Below, piece after piece: positions 11,244-23,126 of a DNA stretch of 64,000 nt. The position numbers and the translations under genes were made by a program. Within the stretch, counting starts at the first letter, position 1; every line of letters starts with the position of its first letter. Source of the stretch: Colletotrichum lupini (taxonomy: Eukaryota; Ascomycota; Sordariomycetes; Glomerellales; Glomerellaceae). Under the pieces are notes generated by a model that saw only the letters and a program-made list of their open reading frames with translations, did no database searches and was not told the origin of the DNA. The stretch lies in assembly GCF_023278565.1 (NCBI RefSeq), contig NC_064673.1, forward strand, positions 868,001 to 932,000. The letters are read 5' to 3'.

Positions 11244-12490
11244 ATGAGCTCGGCTGTCCCCACGACTTACAGCAACCGCCCCAGAACGCGGCAACGACTC
11301 CCCAAGGCACCTCCCGCCCTGGACGTGCCAAATATCGACGAAGACGCACCGGAGAGGAAGCGGGTGTTGAATGTTTTGGCCCAGCGCAGATACCGTACGT
11401 TGTCTTGCTTTTCACCGCCTCGCCGGAAACTCCCATCGTTTGGTCAGATGCACTCTACTGCATGGCGCATCGTTGTCACATCTCGACTGCATCAAAAGGG
11501 ACTCACAAGATTACTTACTCTGAAAGGATAGGCGAACGCAAGAAACAAGACCGCCTCGCCAGGGAGAAGAGGCGCGCCGATGGCCCAGAGCATCGGGTGT
11601 CTGAGACATGCGTCGACCACGGCGGCTCTCCTCCTCCGGCAGCGGCTGCTGCTGCTCCACCCGTTCCTGATGCCGTCGACCCGATTGAGCAGGCTGCAGA
11701 CCGCCGCCTTCCATTGAACGCTGACCCGGATGGCGGCGCTACTGTGGGATTCAATCTGGACGCATCTACGGCGTGGCCAGCCGATCTCTCAGACGACAGC
11801 TCGATATCGGAGCTGCTGTACGGCACGAACCTACCAATGTTCGACCACGGCTCAGACAGCGGCGAGACTACGATGACGGTCCTGCCCAGTCCGCCTTCGA
11901 CCATCGACCCAGCGTCCCTCATGGACAGCGGCGCGTCCCTCTCGCCGTCAGAGTTCTCCGACAGCTACCTCCTGCCCCTGAGCGACCTAAAGCTCCTCAC
12001 CGGACTGCTGCGAGTGGCCACGCGACTGGGCTCCGAATCCGTCATGTGGGATCCGGCGGCGACGTCGCCGTTCAATGTGGGCGCGGGCACACCGGTCGAG
12101 CAGCTGCCCGCAACGTGGAAGCCGACGGCGGCGCAGGTGCTGGTGCCTCACCACCCCATCATGGATTTCTTGCCGTGGCCCGACGTTCGTGATCGGATCA
12201 TCAACCTGTTCAGTCTACCTGACGGGGCGAGACCGCCTGCGGCTCGGGGCCAGCTGGGCCTGGTCAACTTTGCGTACGACCTGGAGGATTCTAGCGAAGG
12301 GGCGCGTATATGGGGTGGGGACCCGTATGATGCGTCGAGCTGGGAGGTTGGTCAGGTACTGTTTGAGAGGTGGTGGTTCTTGTTTGATAGGAGTGTTATT
12401 GCTCAGAGCAATAGGTGGCGGTCATTAAGGGGTGCCAAGGCATTGGAGATGCGGCCGGGCAGTGTGGTTGACTTGACTGATGCCGTTTAA
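11244..12490 (+). CDS. bZIP-type transcription factor with DUF3425 domain
   Basis: Two exons, 11244-11394 and 11532-12490, give 369 residues. The 137-bp intron (GTACGT donor) splits an Arg codon inside the basic region and is longer than its neighbours. The basic region near residues 36-60 has the bZIP Asn-x7-Arg core (Asn-Val-Leu-Ala-Gln-Arg-Arg-Tyr-Arg) followed by Glu-Arg-Lys-Lys. The C-terminal half has the DUF3425 pattern: His-Pro-Ile-Met-Asp-Phe-Leu-Pro-Trp-Pro, an Arg-Asp-Arg-Ile-Ile helix, and a final Trp/Phe-rich segment with Glu-Arg-Trp-Trp-Phe-Leu-Phe. Fungal DUF3425 proteins are annotated as nuclear AP-1-like regulators, often in stress or secondary metabolism. I see no Leu heptads after the basic region, so dimerisation may differ from classical bZIPs. 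Confidence 0.85.
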
Positions 12491-15188
12491 GCGTCTTGCA
12501 GGTCGCAGGCATATAGAGTGCATTTAGACCGACTGAGAGGCGAAATCAAGAGTCCAACCAATACTATTGGCATAACCACTACTTGAGTATTGCCGAGGAT
12601 TAGTCTGGACTCACCCGTGAACTCTTGACACCCCAGTCGGAGAAAGTGAAGCTCCGTTCACTTTGAGAAAAGTCCGTTGCCACAGTCAATGCCGGGTTCG
12701 AGCTGGGACTTGCTAGGCATCAGCATCAAGCTCGCATCTCTCTACGAACGAACGGATGGGCCAGAAGAAGCATGCGCAGCCGGACTGAGGTTAGATGCGC
12801 GACATGCAGCAGACGGGCGGCCGGGCTAGTGCATGTAGTCGCGGAAGGCGAGATGCTTGGCCGGAGCTTATTGGCTTCGCTTGGAAGCAAAATGCGGGAG
12901 CAAGTCAGTCGCTCCGAAATTTGAACGTTCCGCAGGGAGAGCAAAATGGTGTTGCTGAACTCTCAGTGGCCGATCTGAGAGAAGCGTCGCGCGTACTGTG
13001 TTGTCCTGTGCGTTACAAACTACTTCGGAGCTTTGCGCCGTTGTCACCGTCGGACTCGGTTGCAGTGATCCGGGGATATCGGTCGTTGGTGTGACGGGGG
13101 GTTTTACTGCGATGGCCCGATGTAGTATCAAAAGCTTCCCGATGCACCAACTTTATCCAGTCGAGAGGCATGGCACAGAATCCCATCCCTTGTTTTACAG
13201 GACTTCTGCCTCTGCCATGTGGGTGACTGACCGCAACTGAATGTGACCAACGATCGCCATTCCGAAAAAGGGTTCCCGGGATGTACTGCCCAACAAGCCT
13301 TTGCGGCGACTTGATTTATACTTTTGGGCGAAGGAACTTGGTGTTTTGATCTCCCCGTTTTTCCCGGTTTCCCGTTTCCTGTTTCCCGAGATTTGGGAAA
13401 CCGTTTTGTTGGTTTAGAGAAACTTGAGCCAACGGGTTGCAGGCGTTTCAGCGAGAGATCCGCCAATCATACTAGTTGACAAACCCCATCTGTGTGCAAT
13501 CACGTAATACGTGGTAGAAACTAAAACAAAAAAGATCGAGTAGCAGAAGGGTGCGGTATCTGGAGAAATGGAGACCCTTCTTGGAGCTACGCAGTATGGA
13601 GGCTCTTGGAGGACGAACAGTCGGAGACTGGTGGGCTCTTGTGTGGAGCGCGCGAGGCGCCAGAGGCTGGAAGTGGCCGACCGCCGACGACGGACCCGAG
13701 GATGGGAAGGCAAAGCCCTGGTTGGAATAAACTTCCACGGTGCGAAAGCGGCTGGCTTGGTTGGTGTATAGTGGTGTGTAGAGGTATGCATGTGTGTTTC
13801 TGTGTGTGTGTCGGGGAAGCATGGGAGAGGGTTGTGACTTTGTGAGGGTGCAGTGTACCTGACGTAGGTCGTCCCGTCTGGCGGTGAAGGGATGCGGCGG
13901 GCGAGAAAGTATCCGGTCCTTTCGTCACCTCGGGCACATGCCATCAGGACACCTGTTACAGTCACCAATGTGAGTCCTTGCCATAAGGGACTTTGGAATA
14001 GATAGTATTCACTCACACAACGACCTTGTTTTGTGTAATGAGAGCACAGATGAATGAGACGGAAGGTTCAAGAAACACAAGTTTTTTTCGTACCTTACAG
14101 AGTGAGCACCTCTACGGAGACTTGACAGTTTTTCTGCCGCACCCCGCAGTTGCACAGGGCAGGGACGATCACCTCATCGATGGAGGGTCACTGAGGGTAG
14201 TAAGGTGGGGGGGACTCACTCGCTCAATGGAAGTCTCAGAGTCACTCTCACTCTCACTCTTACTCTCACTCTTACTCTCACTCTTACTCTCCAAGAGTCA
14301 TGGAAGACTCGCGGTGCTCGGTGCGACATCCGTCCCTACCTTACCATCCATGGATGATGGATCTCTGAGAGGTCCAGTGAAATGTACCTTAGGTACCCAC
14401 GTACCTCGCAATGGAGGGGCAGTCGCCAATCATTGGACCCTCTCATGCGTAGATTCCCTCCTTGTTCGGAGCTCTGATGCAGCAAAAGCGTGGGATCCAG
14501 CACTGGGAAGGGTAAGAGGGTCTGGAACTCGATGCCACCCGTATCTACGTACCTTTACCCTCCGTCACTTTCTCCTACTTCTCCCCGGTCTGTTACTTTC
14601 CTGGACTTGAGCACTGAGGTAGCACATCTCGGCCGGTGCTGCAAAATTTCCAAACTTCTCCTCCCTTCATACCTCAAAAGTCCAATTCCCTTCAAGTGCC
14701 TTTTTTTTCTTTTCTTGGGACATCTGGGAAATTGTATACTGCGCAGATCTGGGGATCGGTGTGTTAGAAGAGACGTACCATACGCTTTGAGCCAACGAGA
14801 TTGTTTGGTGAGTTATTGACTTCTCGTTTCCCTTGCTTCAGAATGTCTAGACTTTTCTCCTGGCGTTCCTTAAACACGCGCCTTTTACCCCTCCACCATT
14901 CCATTCCTACCGCCCACCATTCCACTTCCACCCCGCTACTTCTAGCTTCTCCGCCACTTTGTCTCCCTTACCCAGGGCACTTCCACGCCACTTCTAAATA
15001 GCTTCATTTTTCCATATGGGACTCTCGCTCCCACAATCTGCTCTTCGTTTTTGCTTCCTCTAGTCAATTGAGTCTGACAAGTTTGCTTCTAGCACCCGGC
15101 GATTCTAGCGAGCCCTTTGGCGGCCATACTTCCACCTGTGCTCTGCCTTTGAACCACTCAGAAAACTTCCACCTACACAACCGCCAAT
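12491..15188. other. intergenic region with a simple repeat; leader of the MTHFR gene
   Basis: This 2.7-kb stretch has no supported gene. The largest frame (13414-14016, minus) overlaps several others and has no motif. A CT-rich 12-bp repeat lies at 14243-14291. From about 14840 to 15188 the plus strand is strongly pyrimidine-rich, typical of fungal core promoters and 5' leaders, and precedes the MTHFR start. Confidence 0.55.
14243..14291. repeat. 12-bp CT-rich tandem repeat
   Basis: About four imperfect copies of actctcactctt in a row. It is a minisatellite in intergenic DNA, with no gene assigned to it. Confidence 0.8.
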
Positions 15189-17103
15189 ATGCACATCAAG
15201 GCTATGCTCGACGAGTCCCGGAGGACGGGCGAGCCCTCCTTCTCCTTCGAGTATTTCCCTCCTAAGACGGCTCAGGGTGTCCAGAACCTCTACGATCGTA
15301 TGGAGCGCATGTACCACTTCGGTCCCAAGTTCATCGATATTACATGGGGTGCTGGCGGCCGCATCGCCGAGCTCACCTGCGAGATGGTCCTCCAGGCACA
15401 GTCCATCTACGGTCTCGAGACCTGCATGCACTTGACTTGTACCGACATGGGCCTGGAAAAGGTCAACGACGCTTTGCGCAAGGCCTACAAGGCTGGTTGC
15501 ACCAACATCCTAGCCCTACGTGGCGACCCCCCAAGAGAGCAGGAGAAGTGGGAGGCCACCGACGACGGCTTCCGCTACGCAAAGGACTTGGTCAAGCACA
15601 TTCGTGCCACCTACCACGACCACTTCGACATTGGTGTCGCTGGCTACCCCGAGGGCTGCGACGACAACAAGGACGAGGAGCAGCTGCTGGACCACTTGAA
15701 GGAGAAGGTCGATATGGGCGCCACCTTCATTGTCACACAGATGTTCTACGACGGTGACAACTTTGTTCGCTGGGTCGGCAAGGTTCGCGAACGTGGCATT
15801 ACCGTCCCCATCATTCCCGGTATTATGCCAATTGCCACCTACTCCAGCTTCTTGCGCCGCGCAAAGCACATGAACTGCAAGGTGCCTGAGGAGTGGATGG
15901 CTGCTCTGGAGCCTATCAAGAACGACGACGTTGCTGTTAGAGAGGTCGGTAAGGGTCTGGTCGCCGAGATGTGCCGGAAGATCGTTGCTGCTGGCATTCA
16001 CCACCTGCACTTCTACACCATGAACCTGGCCCAGGCCACCAGAATGGTTCTCGAGGAATTGGAATGGATGCCCACGAGCGACCGCCCTGTGAAGCATGCC
16101 CTTCCCTGGAAGCAGTCCCTGGCCCACGGACGCAGAGAGGAGGATGTACGCCCCATCTTCTGGAAGGGCCGTAACAAGTCTTACGTTCTTCGTACCCAGG
16201 ACTGGGACGAGTTCCCCAACGGACGCTGGGGTGATTCTCGGTCTCCCGCTTTCGGTGAGCTGGATGCCTACGGCATTGGCTTGACCGGTACGAACGAGCA
16301 GAACAGAAAGAAGTGGGGCGAGCCCAAGTCAGTGAAGGACATTGCCAACATCTTCGTCCGATACCTTGAGACGGAGCTGGACTCATTGCCTTGGAGTGAG
16401 GCACCTCTCACTAGCGAAGCCGATCCCATTCGCGAAGAGCTCATTGGACTGAACAAGCGTGGCCTCCTGACCATCAACTCGCAACCTGCTGTCGACGGCG
16501 TGAAGTCGACCCATCCAGTACACGGTTGGGGACCGGCAAACGGCTACGTTTACCAGAAGGCTTACCTCGAACTCCTCGTTCACCCCGATGTGTACCATGA
16601 GATCGTTGCCCGCGTCGAGAAGAACCCTGACATGACTTACTACGCCACCACAAAGAATGGCAACTTGAAGTACAACGCTTCAAATGACAGCCCCAACGCT
16701 GTTACATGGGGTGTCTTCCCGGGCAAGGAGATTGTCCAGCCCACAATTGTCGAGGGTATCAGCTTCATGGCCTGGAAGGACGAGGCCTTCCGCTTGGGCA
16801 TCGACTGGGCACACTGCTTCGAGGCTGGGTCTCCCAGTAGAACCCTTGTTGAGCGTATCATGAACGAATGGTACCTCATCAACATTGGTGAGTCTTGCTC
16901 GTCATTTTGATCGTGCCGAGCACATATGCTAACATTACCCAGTGAACAATGACTTCCACCAGAAGACAGCTCTCTTCGACTTGCTCGAGGGCCTTGAGGT
17001 CAAGGAATACAGCGACATTTCGGCTGAGCCTCAGACAAACGGCGCCGTCAAGGAACAACAAACCAACGGCAGCGCTCCTACCGCCGCAGTTGCGGCAAAC
17101 TAA
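15189..17103 (+). CDS. met13: methylenetetrahydrofolate reductase (Met13 type)
   Basis: Two exons, 15189-16887 and 16943-17103, give 619 residues, the usual size for eukaryotic MTHFR. The 55-bp intron has a GTGAGT donor and a GCTAAC branch site. It reduces 5,10-methylene-THF to 5-methyl-THF with FAD and NAD(P)H, feeding methionine synthesis in the cytosol. The N-terminal TIM-barrel half shows family motifs: Phe-Glu-Tyr-Phe-Pro-Pro-Lys-Thr near residue 20, Ile-Thr-Trp-Gly-Ala-Gly-Gly, the Leu-Arg-Gly-Asp-Pro-Pro-Arg FAD/folate loop, and Gln-Met-Phe-Tyr-Asp. The C-terminal half (about 330-600) is the eukaryotic regulatory module that binds AdoMet in relatives. Fungi usually carry two MTHFRs; the N-terminal half resembles yeast Met13 (fission yeast Met11) rather than Met12. 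The last 25 residues are Ala/Gln/Asn-rich and look like a disordered tail. Confidence 0.96.
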
Positions 17104-18201
17104 CGAACGATTCATTCTGACTTGTGTTTAACACACCCCCTTTACTACTATTTACTTAAGTATGCATCATGAGCGGCGTTTTCAACAGGGCAAAAGGGGG
17201 TCAACTTTGTTTTTTCAACAAAAAACTTTTTCAAGTGGCATGTTTCTATCCATGGCATTCAAGCGGTAAATGCATGAGGAGAAACCAAAAACCGAACACA
17301 CAAATCACACCACACCACACAACAAAAGTCAAGGAGAAGAGGAAACGGACAGGAAGGGAAAGCAACGGAGCAAATGCATATATCTCAACGATACCCCCAT
17401 ACAAACGGACCACAAGTTTCTTTTCCCCAACGAGAAGAAAATGGTCCGGGAGAACTACACAAACAACCAGAGAGCAAGGAGTTTCAACACGGGTCTGTTT
17501 TTTATTTATACTTAGAGACGAATTCTCTTTTTGTTTGTCACAAGCGTGTTCGGAATTCTTTTTTCACGTTGGATAGCAGCAACACAAGCCGTGTATGCTA
17601 TGGAATGAGGGAAATGACGACGAAACGTAGGAAGGGAGGAGGAAAAAGGATTGATCACGACTGCAGCATGAGGTGACTGCGGCGCGTCCAAAAAAAGGGA
17701 AAGATGAGTTGGTGAGGATGGATGGAGGGAACTTTGTGGACTAGTGTCGTCGTCTAGTCTATCTTCAGAGCCAAATCAACTTGGGCTCGACTGTTTCCTC
17801 AAACTACACTTCTGGCGTCTTCCCAACCTGGTGATATGCTCTTCTGTGATGAAACTACGTTGAACCTTGTTCACGACGGAGGCAGGGGTGAGGGGGTAAC
17901 GAGTCTTCATTCTGTGTTAACATGCCGCTCTATCTCTGTCCTCGCTGTCTTCGCTTTTATAGGGAGCGGTATGAAGTCCTCGCTAGAAGAACGCCTGTAT
18001 CTTTTCATGAGGGCGCCGTAAGCAGAGCGAGCTCCTAGAGAATCGTGTATCGGCGGCGCAGATTACCCATACTGGGTTGAGCGGCTCGACGTGGATGACC
18101 TGGATGACAATCCATCATGAGCCCCTCCGGATCACTTCCATTCCTTGTCCATGAAACCCATCTCATATCGCCGCTCCCAATCTCAGGCGGCGATTCCATG
18201 A
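17104..18201. other. convergent intergenic region between MTHFR and Dicer genes
   Basis: A 1.1-kb stretch lies between two 3' ends. It is A-rich on the plus strand just after the MTHFR stop, consistent with 3' untranslated sequence. No reading frame is convincing. Confidence 0.6.
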
Positions 18202-21200
18202 TCAACTAACTAGCTGTGTGCCACACTCACCCTCCGCATCCTGGCAATCACACCCAAACTCCTTTCTAAACGCCTCCCTATCCATATCCGTAAACTTCAT
18301 AATAGCCACCTTGGCGACCGCGACCTTGGCGTACCGTCCACTCGCAGCCGTGGCGTGGAAGTACACCTGCCCGTGGATCATGATACCGCAGAGGACCTGC
18401 GTCTCGGTAATGACACCAGCGCCGGCCTCGACGGGCGGCACGACCTCGTTGGTCATGAGGCGCCAGCCGTCGCAGCCGAAATCGTTGCTAAGCATGTGCG
18501 AGACGTTGGTGACGGGATGGTTGAGGGCGTAGTCGCTGTAGAGGGACATGTCGGTGAAGAAGGGCCGGACGTGGGCTTCGAAAAAGGCGCGGACCTGGCC
18601 GAAGTCGTAGTCCGAGTCCACGAAGACGGCGCCGATGTACGCTTCCATCATATCGGAGAGGTATTTGGGCGCGTCTTCTACGTGTTGCCAGTAGCTCACC
18701 GGGGCGGCGGTTGTGGCATTCCCTGTAGCTTTGGTCACCGGCGCTTCTTTTCCTTGTTCTCCGTCGGCGGGAGCTCCGTTTTGAACTGCTTCCATTAGAG
18801 CTTCTTCTCTGGCGCTCTCTTCGGCGAATCTGAGAGCGGCAACGAATTCTTGAGTCTGGCTCAGCAACGATGCCTGCGCCGTCAAAATGTGCTTATGGAG
18901 GTCCAGCTTCACGCAGAGGCAGGCCAAGAAGCGATTGCTGACCATGGTACTCTTGTGGCGGGTCAGCCACTCCGGATCCGCGCTGGGAAACTTGTGGTAG
19001 AGGAAGTCTACGCAGACCATGTCGAGCAGAGCATCGCCGAGGAACTCGAGACGCTGGTAGTTGGGCAGAGAGCATACATTATGAGGGCACGACGGATGCT
19101 TAAAGGCACTTCGCAGCAGCGCAGGTGACTTGAAGTCGTATCCCATCTTGTTCTTGACCTGTCTGGCCACATCCCGGTACATTGCGGAGGCTGGCTCTGT
19201 CTGCCAAGAGGGAGGCTTATACCCTGCGTAGTAGTCTGCCCATGAGGTCATGCGATGGTTCTTATCGTTCACCATGGCGCTGACTGCCTGGATGGCCATG
19301 TCGAAGTCGTTCGAATCGCTGAACGTGAGATACGCGGCGCCGATCAGGGCTTCGCAGACATCAGCGATGGATTTGTCCGCAAGAGCATGGTTGACATCAA
19401 CAGTGCCCTCCTTGCCTCGGATGAGACGGAGACCCTGAGGATACCAGCTGCGGCGGTTGAAGGATTTTGATCGCACGTATTCCTGTAAGTTCCGGTCGAT
19501 AGCCTTGTTCAAGAGGTTCCGATTGCTGATCAACAGCATACGCTCGACATGATACTGGAACTCATTGTTGTCTGGATTGTTGGTAAAGAGGGCGATAGTG
19601 GTGGCCATTTTCAAGCAAGTATCGCCAATGAACTCCAGGCGCTCGTAATTGTTGCCCATCCCCCCTTGGAAGTTGATTTTCTCTGCGTCATGCTCGTCAC
19701 TGTTGTCAGAGTCTTTGGTGACGGCTTCGAGGGCCAGGTCAGGCCGGATGTCGAGCTTGAGCAACTTGCACAAGTCGAGGGCAATCAAGACCTGGTCCAT
19801 GCGATGAATGATGGCAGGAAATGTGAATGCCATGACGACTGTCTCCATAGGTAACTAGGGATAGTTAGGTTATGAGTTCGGTTAGAGGGAGCTGAACTTA
19901 CAGTCGAGACCCTCAAGGGCTCCAATATCACGTAGCAGACCTTGGACTCTCCATTTGTGGCCTCCACGAAGTCATCCAGCAAGTTGCGTCTCAGTGAGAT
20001 CACTTCGGCCTCGACCACAGGCTGCGTATCGCGCCATGTTCGCTTAAGACGACTTTTCATCCAGAGACTGACGCTGTACTCCTTGATGTTCTTCTCCACT
20101 GCTGAGTCGCGCCACGGCCTGTGGCCAGGGTCAGGAACGCCATCGGGCACGGGATCCATTGGCTTCAGGTCTTTGCGAACTCCCCTCAAGCGTAGCTTGC
20201 GAGATCCCGCGTAAGGATCGATTACGAGCTTGTCAGTAAAAAACTCATCTGAGGTGCTGTCGTCCCAGTCTAGATAGTCTTTGTCGTTGGTCGCTTGAAG
20301 GTGGTTCCAGTCAACTAGTGTAGCTGCGTCGGCATGTTGATAGTCGGCGGAATGACTCTGTGCGGTCGGAGCGAGGAAGTAAGGCATATCGAAGACCGCA
20401 GCTTCGTATTCCTTGCTGAAAACGTCCTTGAAAACACGAAGGGTGAACTTCTTCAGAAGCTCTGAATTTGCGGGAGACATATTGATCGGCTTCGGCAGGG
20501 ACACGATGAAAGTATTAGACTTCTGATCGTTTCCAAAGAACAGTGGTATAGGAGGAAGGTCGGGCAACTTCTCTCTGGTGAGGAGAAGCAGCGGCTTCGA
20601 CTCTTTGCCAACTGCGTCTGGCGAACCAAGTGCCAGTACTGTGACGTACAGATGATCAAAAACACCAACTCGTGACCATATTTCAGGCTTGGTACGCATC
20701 CTGTACTCTGCCCTTTTGTTGGAACTGATTGCTAGACGGGCGTTTCGCATCGCAGGTAGCTTCTTGGTGAAGATTGGTTGTAAGTTGAGATCGATGTACT
20801 TCTTCTTGACTAGCTCCTTGCACAGCTCGAATGCCGCAGAACAGCGGGCAGCCTGCTTCCTCTTGTGTGGCATTCCCGTCATGCTAAGAATCGGGGACTT
20901 TGCCGGTAACTGAACCTCGGCGATGAAGGATTGTCCCTGGTTGGTCACCACATACTCTGGCATCAAGACTTCATCGCTGGACTGGCGCAGTGATGATGCG
21001 AAGTTGGCCAACACCTCTAGGCTAGACATCCACGTCAGCTTGGCGCCGGTCTCCTTGATGGTGTAAGTCTGGTAGTGCAACTCTGCTTGCATCACGCTGG
21101 CATTGATGTCCATGCCCATGATCTTCTTGTCCTCCGGTAACGCACTGCAAAATCGGCGGAGAACGCTTTGATCATACGTGGCTTGCGCTACCGCTCGAGT

Positions 21201-23126
21201 ATGTCTTCCATTGCCTATCTCGACGAGGGAAAGGTATTCTGAATCTTGTTGTCTTGCGCGTCCCTTCGACTGAATGTACTGAATGACGGACTTATAAAGG
21301 TCAAATCGCATAACCACATTGCAGGCAGGAATATCTATTCCCTCTTCAGCAACTTGGGTAGAAAAGATGCAATTGACTTCACCCCGCCTGAACTTTGTGA
21401 TGGTCAAAAGCTGTTCCTTGAAAGACATGTTGCCGAGACCTGCAGAGGCCTGACTGCCGACGAGTGCTGCCGACTTGAGGTGTGGTAAGTCCATGCCGTC
21501 CTGCTTGAACAACTCGGCGAGCATCACTGCAGTGAGTCTCATTTCCACAAATACGATGCACCGATGATCAGTTGGCTGAGAAAATCGGACCTTCAGCTCG
21601 TCCCAAAGGCGGAGGACCTTGCTGGACACATCATCCAAAGACAGTGCGGGTGGCTTAAAGTTGTGACTTTGGATGATATCCCGAAGCTTTTGGACTGCTG
21701 CTGTCTGCTTGCCATTACCGTCGAAACCTGAGTAGTTGATATCTGTTCTGTTCGCCAGTCGTGCAATCGTGTTGTCGGTAAGGTAAAGCTTCCAGAAGCG
21801 ATCTGCTACCCACGGACCGAGTTCCGCCATGGCGGTGGTAGTCCATTGGAGCTCCTTGTCAAAGAGCTGGTTCCTGCGAACAAGTGCCCGTATCTTCTGC
21901 ACGAGTTCCGATTCAAACGATCTCACTAGAGGCGTATAGTGGATTTCCCTCTCTGTAATCTTCCGCTGGTTGGGATTCAAAGCCAGCGATTCCTCGGAGA
22001 CGGTTGCAATTTCGCTGTGTAGGAGGCACTCTAGTTGAGCAGTGGCAACCTTCATGTTCGTCTGGGCGTCAACCGGTGACGCAGTCATGCCGAGAATTTT
22101 GGGTCTCTTCTCCTTTTCGGGCTCTCTGATGTAGAAATCCTTGATGATGCGCGCGTAGGGATGGTTTTTCTTCGTATGATGTGCTTCGTCGAAGATGAGG
22201 AGGTTGATCTGGTGCATGCAAATGTAAGAGTGCATCAAACATTTCTGCAAAATGGCCGCAGTACAAACCACGACCATGTTCTCTTCAAACTGTTTAGCCC
22301 AGAACTCGCTTGACCACATCTCGTCAACCATGTCACCGCAGTACCGGGCGACAGAATGCTCCAGGTTGCACTCGAGAACCGCGTGCTGCTGAAAGACCAG
22401 CGACACCTTGTCAACCTGCATGAATACGTTAGTCTGAGGACAATTGCTGGCCATCAGTCTACTAGGGCTTACCAGAAAGAAAGCCGTACGTTTAGGCTTT
22501 CCGTGTGCGCGGTCCTCGACCTCCTTCTCAAGTATGTGACGAAGCAGAAGAGCGGCAATCAAGGTCTTGCCGGTGCCCGTGTCCAGGACTGCGATGATGT
22601 TTTTCTGTTTCGCTCTTTCGAAGAGCTCGATCTGGTACTCGCGAGGACTCTGAATAATTCTTCGGTTCTCACTTTCCTTCAACAAGTATGCAACAGAACC
22701 ATGCGTCGGTGCCTTGGTCTTTGAGGCTGCCTCAAGCACCTTGGCTTGATTCGATTCGATCCAAGACTGGAACTTGGCGTGGTCCTGACGCTTCTTCTCT
22801 GAGATCTTTCGCGGCCTCTCAGGGTTGACACTCCAGCGACGATAGTCATCTTCTTCATCCTCATCTGCCTGATCCTGCTCTTCGACGTCGTCTGTGTTGA
22901 CAACGGAATCATGCCTGGAGGAAGTCGCGGTTGAACAGCTCGGAGAGGGTAGCTTGGTGGAAAACTCTATTGCCGGGCAGGTTCCTCCTAGTCCGGTCGT
23001 CGAAGGCGGTTTATGGCTTCTCTCCACAGGCGTCGAGGGCTTCGAGGGAAGGGGAGTCAAGTAGAGCTCCCCTAGGCCGTCGATGAGAGGCCAATCCCCG
23101 ATTCTTTGACGTTTAGATGTCTCCAT
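18202..23126 (-). CDS. dcl1: Dicer-like protein 1 (RNase III)
   Basis: Three exons on the minus strand, 23126-22473, 22415-19902 and 19854-18202, give 1606 residues. Introns are 57 bp (GTAAGC) and 47 bp (GTAAGT). It cuts long double-stranded RNA into small RNAs for RNA silencing. Order: disordered, acidic N-terminus (1-155); DExD/H helicase with Asp-Thr-Gly-Thr-Gly-Lys-Thr at 182-188, Asp-Glu-Ala-His at 294-297, a Thr-Ala-Ser motif, and helicase C with Gly-Arg-Ala-Arg-Gln; Dicer dimerisation fold (about 680-780); a divergent PAZ-like part; RNase IIIa (Glu1130, Asp1134, Asp1221, Glu1224); RNase IIIb (Glu1326, Asp1330 and the later Asp/Glu pair); a short C-terminal dsRNA-binding-like helix and Cys-x-Cys...Cys tail. 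All RNase III acidic residues are present, so it should be active. The long N-terminal extension and helicase motifs match DCL1 rather than DCL2. It is divergent from the TAP42 gene. Confidence 0.96.

Noticed and set aside
13414..14016. 200-residue minus-strand frame
   Set aside because: His/Thr/Pro-rich low-complexity translation of TG-repeat DNA, overlapped by frames in other phases; no splice structure or domain.
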